Positions 30,468-34,135 of a DNA stretch of 34,135 bases are shown here, one piece after another. The notes below the pieces were generated by a model that saw only the letters and a list, made by a program, of their open reading frames with translations, was not told the origin of the DNA and did no database searches. Where the stretch lies: contig JAJZDI010000021.1 of assembly GCA_021806045.1 (NCBI GenBank), forward strand, positions 4,265 to 38,399, read 5' to 3'. The position numbers and the translations under genes were made by a program. The DNA is from Actinomycetes bacterium (GTDB taxonomy: Bacteria; Actinomycetota; Acidimicrobiia; Acidimicrobiales; RAAP-2). Every line of letters begins with the position of its first letter. Position 1 is the stretch's first letter.

Positions 30468-31895
30468 GTGACCACCACCTACGACCCACGAGACTCGGCA
30501 TACTTCGACGAGGGCGATCTCCGTGGCGAGCTCGAACGCGTGTACGACCTCTGCCATGGTTGCCGGCTGTGCTTCAACCTGTGTCCGTCCTTCCCGACGC
30601 TCTTCGACTTCATCGACGCCCGGGACGGGAACGTCGGAGCGATGACGGCAGCCGAGCAGGACAAAGTGGTGGACGAGTGCTACCAGTGCAAGCTCTGCTA
30701 CGTGAAGTGCCCCTACGTGCCGCCGCACGAGTGGGCTCTCGATTTTCCCCGGCTGATGATGCGAGCACACGCGGTGCGCAAGCGGAAGGGCACCGGGATC
30801 CGGGAGTCGGTGACCGACCAGATGCTGGCCCGCACCGACCTGCTCGGCAAGGTCTCGACAGCGGCGGCACCCGTGGTGAATGCCGTCACGGGCCACCCCG
30901 GCTCCTTTGCGCGGCGCATGATGGAGAAGACGGTGGGCATGGCGTCGGAGCGGCTCCTGCCTCCCTATGCGCGCCAGAGGTTCACCACGTGGTTCTCGAA
31001 GCGTCGCTCCGCCGGTGCGGCTGGTGGTACGGCTGCAGCCTCTTCCTCGAACAGCCAGCCGATGCTGCGGGACACTGAAGCGCAGGGAGGGCAGCAGGGG
31101 GGTCAGCAGGCAGCGGAGCAGGGAGGTCAGCAGGGAAGGGTGTCCATCTTCCCCACCTGTTTCGTCGAGTACATGGAACCAGCGATCGGGCGTGCCATCG
31201 TCGGCGTCTACGAGCACAACGGCATCGACTGCGATATCCCGGCCGGCACCCGGTGCTGCGGGGCGCCGTGGCTGCACCAGGGGAACGTGGACCAGTTCGT
31301 CAAGGCGGCGGAGCAGAACGTGGCTGCACTCGCCGGTGAGGTCCGGACAGGACGGGAGGTGATCGTCGCCCAGCCGACGTGTGCGTACGTCGTGAGGCAG
31401 GACTACCCGCGCTACCTGGCCGGCACGCCGAGCGAAGCGGACGCAGAGCTCGTGGCCGCCCATACCTCCGACCCGGCCGAGTACCTGATGGCGCGCCACA
31501 AGGGAGAAGGCACGAGCATCGACACCGAATTCCCCGGACGGGAGAACGGCGACGTCCCCGACCAGGTCACCTACCACGTCGCCTGCCATCTCCAGGCTCA
31601 GAACATCGGCCTGAAGAGCCGGGACCTGTTGAAGGTGGCCGGCGTGAAGGCAACGCTCGTGCAGCAGTGCTCCGGGATCGACGGCACCTGGGGGTACCGG
31701 GCGGAGAACTACGAACTGGCCCGAAAGGTGGCTGCCCCTCTGAAGCGGAAGGTGGAGGAGGCGGGCCACGAGGTCGTGTGCGGGGACTGCCACCTGGCCA
31801 ACGGCTCCATCGAGCAGGAGACGGGGATCCGCCCGGTGCACCCCATGCAACTGGTGGCCCGTGCCTATGGCCTGACCGACGAGGTCGACCGGTGA
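30468..31895 (+). CDS. Fe-S oxidoreductase, GlpC/HdrD-like (two 4Fe-4S, two CCG domains)
   Basis: This 475-residue protein has two [4Fe-4S] motifs near the N-terminus (CHGCRLCFNLCP, C29/32/35/39; CYQCKLCYVKCP, C71/74/77/81). Two CCG cysteine-rich domains follow: FPTCFVEYMEP...RCCGAPWLHQGN, then HVACHLQAQN...CSGIDGTWG...GDCHLANGSIEQETG. This is the layout of GlpC, the LutA type and HdrD. Such proteins relay electrons between flavoproteins or quinones and partners. A Gln/Gly-rich linker (QGGQQGGQQ, about 200-225) separates the halves. I chose the GTG at 30468 for its AGGAGG site. It overlaps the DUF3501 gene by GTGA. The rubrerythrin/DUF3501 context suggests peroxide reduction; the name GlpC would be misleading. 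Confidence 0.9.
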   Translation: MTTTYDPRDSAYFDEGDLRGELERVYDLCHGCRLCFNLCPSFPTLFDFIDARDGNVGAMTAAEQDKVVDECYQCKLCYVKCPYVPPHEWALDFPRLMMRAHAVRKRKGTGIRESVTDQMLARTDLLGKVSTAAAPVVNAVTGHPGSFARRMMEKTVGMASERLLPPYARQRFTTWFSKRRSAGAAGGTAAASSSNSQPMLRDTEAQGGQQGGQQAAEQGGQQGRVSIFPTCFVEYMEPAIGRAIVGVYEHNGIDCDIPAGTRCCGAPWLHQGNVDQFVKAAEQNVAALAGEVRTGREVIVAQPTCAYVVRQDYPRYLAGTPSEADAELVAAHTSDPAEYLMARHKGEGTSIDTEFPGRENGDVPDQVTYHVACHLQAQNIGLKSRDLLKVAGVKATLVQQCSGIDGTWGYRAENYELARKVAAPLKRKVEEAGHEVVCGDCHLANGSIEQETGIRPVHPMQLVARAYGLTDEVDR

Positions 31896-32554
31896 GCGCT
31901 CCCGGGGCCGCCCGCCCCCTCACCTTGGACGACATCGCCGACCTCCGCGCCTACGAGCGTGAGCGGGAGGAGTTCCGCCGCCAGGTGATCGCCGTGAAGA
32001 AGGCGCGCCGCGTCTCGATCGGACCGGTGATCACCCTCACCTTCGAGAACCGCCTCACCATGCGGTTCCAGATCCAGGAGATGGCCCGAGCCGAACGGAT
32101 GGTCACCGACGAGCAGATCCAGCACGAGCTGGACGTGTACAACCGGCTCCTCCCGGGCCCGGGTGAACTGTCGGCGACCCTCTTCCTGGAGTTGACCGAT
32201 GAAGCGTCACTGCGGCGATGGCTGCCGGCACTGGTGGGCATCGAGCGATCGGTGGTCCTGCGGATCGGCACACACGATGCCGCCGGTGATGCCGATGCTG
32301 CCGACCCGTCGAGGGGTGTGGTCGAGGTCCGGTCACGTCCAGAAGAGGAGCATGCGACCCAGCTCACCCGGGACGAGGTGACGTCCGCCGTCCACTACGT
32401 CCGGTTCGTCCTCACGCCCGAGCAGGTCGACGCCTTCGCCACCGGTCCTGTCGTCCTGGCTGTCGAGCACCCCGAATACCCGGACGGGCATGGCGGCGTC
32501 GAGCTCGGGGACGAGACGCGCCTCCAGCTCCTCGCTGACCTTCGGGGGGAGTAG
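31892..32554 (+). CDS. DUF3501 family protein
   Basis: This 220-residue soluble protein matches the DUF3501 pattern: LTLDDIADLRAYEREREEFR near the start, VIAVKKARRVSIGPVITLTF, then the conserved core RFQIQEMARAERM and the acidic IQHELDVYNRLLPGPGELSATL. Molecular function is unknown. The family recurs beside rubrerythrin and Cys-rich Fe-S oxidoreductases, as here. Its GTG start overlaps the upstream stop (GTGA), so the two are translated together. A variable Asp/Ala-rich insert lies near residues 130-140. Confidence 0.88.
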   Translation: MSAPGAARPLTLDDIADLRAYEREREEFRRQVIAVKKARRVSIGPVITLTFENRLTMRFQIQEMARAERMVTDEQIQHELDVYNRLLPGPGELSATLFLELTDEASLRRWLPALVGIERSVVLRIGTHDAAGDADAADPSRGVVEVRSRPEEEHATQLTRDEVTSAVHYVRFVLTPEQVDAFATGPVVLAVEHPEYPDGHGGVELGDETRLQLLADLRGE

Positions 32555-32671
32555 GCGGCCAGTTCCCGCGGCGGTGTGGCGCTGGCGACCGCGGCGGTGT
32601 TGGGCCAGGGGGCCAGACAGGACGCCGTGCTGCTGGCGACCGTGGCGGTTTGGTGCCGATGGGCGCGACAG

Positions 32672-32718
32672 GGCGGCATGTGGGCCGCCGCTAGGGCGAG
32701 CTGCCGCTAGGGCGAGCC
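32672..32718. repeat. 16-bp duplication over the HNH stop codon, with adjacent hairpin
   Basis: GCCGCTAGGGCGAGCY occurs at 32687-32702 and 32703-32718. The second copy carries the stop codon (CTA at 32707-32709, TAG on the minus strand), so the duplication copied the stop codon. Just outside, GGCGGC (32672-32677) pairs with GCCGCC (32684-32689), a weak terminator candidate. Degenerate CTGGCGACCG-GGCGGT units lie at 32575-32655. Confidence 0.85.
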
Positions 32719-34134
32719 CCTGGCGGGGTAGCTCTCCGCCGCCCTGACGAACCTCCACTCGATGGTGGTCTCGGTCGGGTCGTCTCCGACTCGATGGAGC
32801 CGCCAGCCTTCATACGTCTTCAGGTAGTGGTGCCAGTGGCACAGGCGGGCAAGATTTTCGAGGCTGGTGGGACCGCCGTAGGCGAAGGGGACCACGTGGT
32901 CGATCTCGAGACCGTTGCGAACGTTGCATCCGGGCACGACGCAGACCGGATCACGCTCGACGAGTGCCGCCCGGAGCGCGGACGGGATCGTACGTGTCTG
33001 CGTCGAGACGGCGACGATCCGCCCGCATTCCATGAAGATCAGGCGCAGCATCGCGTCGGACAGCAGCGCTTGGACGGTGGGGACCGGCAGGGGGCCGGCG
33101 CCCTCCGCGTGACAGATCTCGCCCGGTTGGAGCTCGCCGCGCCGGAGCGCCTCCAGGTCGACCCGTACCACCACCGATGGCGGGCCGGGCCGGCTGGCGT
33201 CGGCCACATCCTCACCACACACGAGGGCGACGAGTGCATCGAGGCACCGAGCGCCGTACGTGGATCGTTCGGACGGTTCTGGATCGAGCCGGGTGCCATC
33301 CGGTTGTGGTTCCGGATCCAGCAACGTGATGTCTGCACACTGCTCGGCCTCACGACGCCGAGCTACTTCGGCGTCGATGACCGACCGGAGCTTGGAACCC
33401 ACCTCGGGGAGCGCTCGCCCCGAGAAGCAGAAGGCGCCTTCGTGGTCGGTCCACGACCGGAAGTGCCGCTCGGCGTGGATCCGTCGCGCCCGGGCCAGGT
33501 GGTCCCGTGCCGACCGGGCCGCGTCCACCTGGCGGCAACGCTCCTTCAGGTCGGGGAGGGATCCTTTGGCCGCCTTGTCGAGCAGCTCCAGCTGATGGTC
33601 CGGCGCGTTCTTCGCCGTGTTGGCGACGAGCTGCGCCTGGACGTCGGACAACTCGCCTTTGCGTACCGCATCGGCGACGTCAGGAAGGCTGTCGAGCGCT
33701 CGCCCCGTCTTGATCATCGCCTGGGCCTGGCCCGTCGACACGCCGTCCTCGTCGGCGATGCATTCGGCGGCGCCCCGCCGACCGGACAGCCGCCAGGCGC
33801 CCGACTCGTCGATCCGGCCGGCGAGGAGCGTCTTCGCACCGCTCGCCAACCGCTCGATGCGACCGAACTGCCGGAACAGGATCAGCGCGTCGGGGCCGGC
33901 GATCGTCCCTGGTTCGAGGGACGTGGTGATCTCCGCCAGCATGGACGTCGCCCGCTCGAGGCGCGAACGCAGGCCCTCCGGTTCGGCTCCGGTGGTGGCG
34001 CCCGGTCGGGTGGCGGCGCCCCCTCCGGTGACGGGCTCGGACATGGCGTGTGCAGCACGTGATGCCGACACGTCGATGCGCGGTGTCATCCCGTCGGTGT
34101 CGGTCCAGAGCGCCGTGGTGGACATGGATGGCAT
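32707..34134 (-). CDS. DUF222 / HNH endonuclease domain protein (13E12 type)
   Basis: This protein has about 475 residues; the start sits at the window edge and may lie outside. The N-terminal two thirds are the helical DUF222 domain (LARLAGGAKTLLAGRIDES-like region at about 90-115, GQAQAMIKTGRALDSLPDVADAV, SDVQAQLVANTAKNAPDH). The C-terminal HNH domain reads CVVPGCNVRNGLEIDHVVPF then NLARLCHWHHYLKTYEGWRL, with the metal cysteines and histidines present. These proteins are multicopy in actinobacteria; their role is not settled and they may travel as selfish or mobile-like genes. It is convergent with the DUF3501 gene. Confidence 0.9.
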   Translation of the reverse strand: MPSMSTTALWTDTDGMTPRIDVSASRAAHAMSEPVTGGGAATRPGATTGAEPEGLRSRLERATSMLAEITTSLEPGTIAGPDALILFRQFGRIERLASGAKTLLAGRIDESGAWRLSGRRGAAECIADEDGVSTGQAQAMIKTGRALDSLPDVADAVRKGELSDVQAQLVANTAKNAPDHQLELLDKAAKGSLPDLKERCRQVDAARSARDHLARARRIHAERHFRSWTDHEGAFCFSGRALPEVGSKLRSVIDAEVARRREAEQCADITLLDPEPQPDGTRLDPEPSERSTYGARCLDALVALVCGEDVADASRPGPPSVVVRVDLEALRRGELQPGEICHAEGAGPLPVPTVQALLSDAMLRLIFMECGRIVAVSTQTRTIPSALRAALVERDPVCVVPGCNVRNGLEIDHVVPFAYGGPTSLENLARLCHWHHYLKTYEGWRLHRVGDDPTETTIEWRFVRAAESYPARGSP

Positions 34135-34135
34135 G

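Noticed and set aside
30468-31895. Anaerobic glycerol-3-phosphate dehydrogenase subunit C (glpC)
   Set aside because: The domain layout is shared by several families, no glpA or glpB is present, and the rubrerythrin/DUF3501 context points elsewhere.

Overview
This window is very GC-rich chromosomal DNA with strong G/C bias at third codon positions, frequent GTG starts and several starts that look leaderless (a TAnnnT box about six bases before the start codon). Together with the gene content (13E12-type DUF222/HNH protein, MoxR/DUF58/transglutaminase operon, rubrerythrin/Fe-S/DUF3501 set, proteins with YWLVASDGG repeats), this points to an actinobacterium, most likely of the Acidimicrobiia type. 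The taxonomic call is inference.

Layout: (1) 1-2284 holds an unrecognised four-TM membrane protein on the minus strand with a PPPYG-repeat tail. (2) 2285-4396 encodes exodeoxyribonuclease VII (xseA, xseB). (3) 4495-7171 has a SnoaL-like protein and a small one-TM protein on the minus strand, divergent from an ECF sigma factor and its likely membrane partner. (4) 7371-9029 is an acyl-CoA ligase (minus). Divergent from it is a plus-strand run of a tandem-ACT protein, peptide deformylase and an MBL-fold hydrolase, followed by a ferredoxin-reductase-like flavoprotein (9287-12930). (5) 13077-17596 is a minus-strand moxR, DUF58, TgpA-like transglutaminase operon. (6) 17919-20332 has a TetR regulator convergent with a Tat-exported amine oxidase. 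(7) 20491-25593 is a minus-strand operon of glpD, an alkyl-DHAP-synthase-like flavoprotein and an FGGY/glycerol-kinase-like protein. (8) 25959-28577 is a secreted protein with six 42-residue repeats and a beta-helix. (9) 28845-32554 is a PerR-like regulator, rubrerythrin, a GlpC/HdrD-like Fe-S oxidoreductase and DUF3501: a peroxide-defence neighbourhood with a palindromic operator. (10) 32707-34134 is a DUF222/HNH protein.

The most unusual property is not one gene. Nearly every intergenic gap and several gene ends carry their own short, near-perfect tandem repeat (units 7-60 bp, about 20 different families in 34 kb). Units inside genes are multiples of three, while most intergenic units are not. 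Many arrays begin or end at a stop codon. No CRISPR, insertion sequence, tRNA or rRNA was seen.
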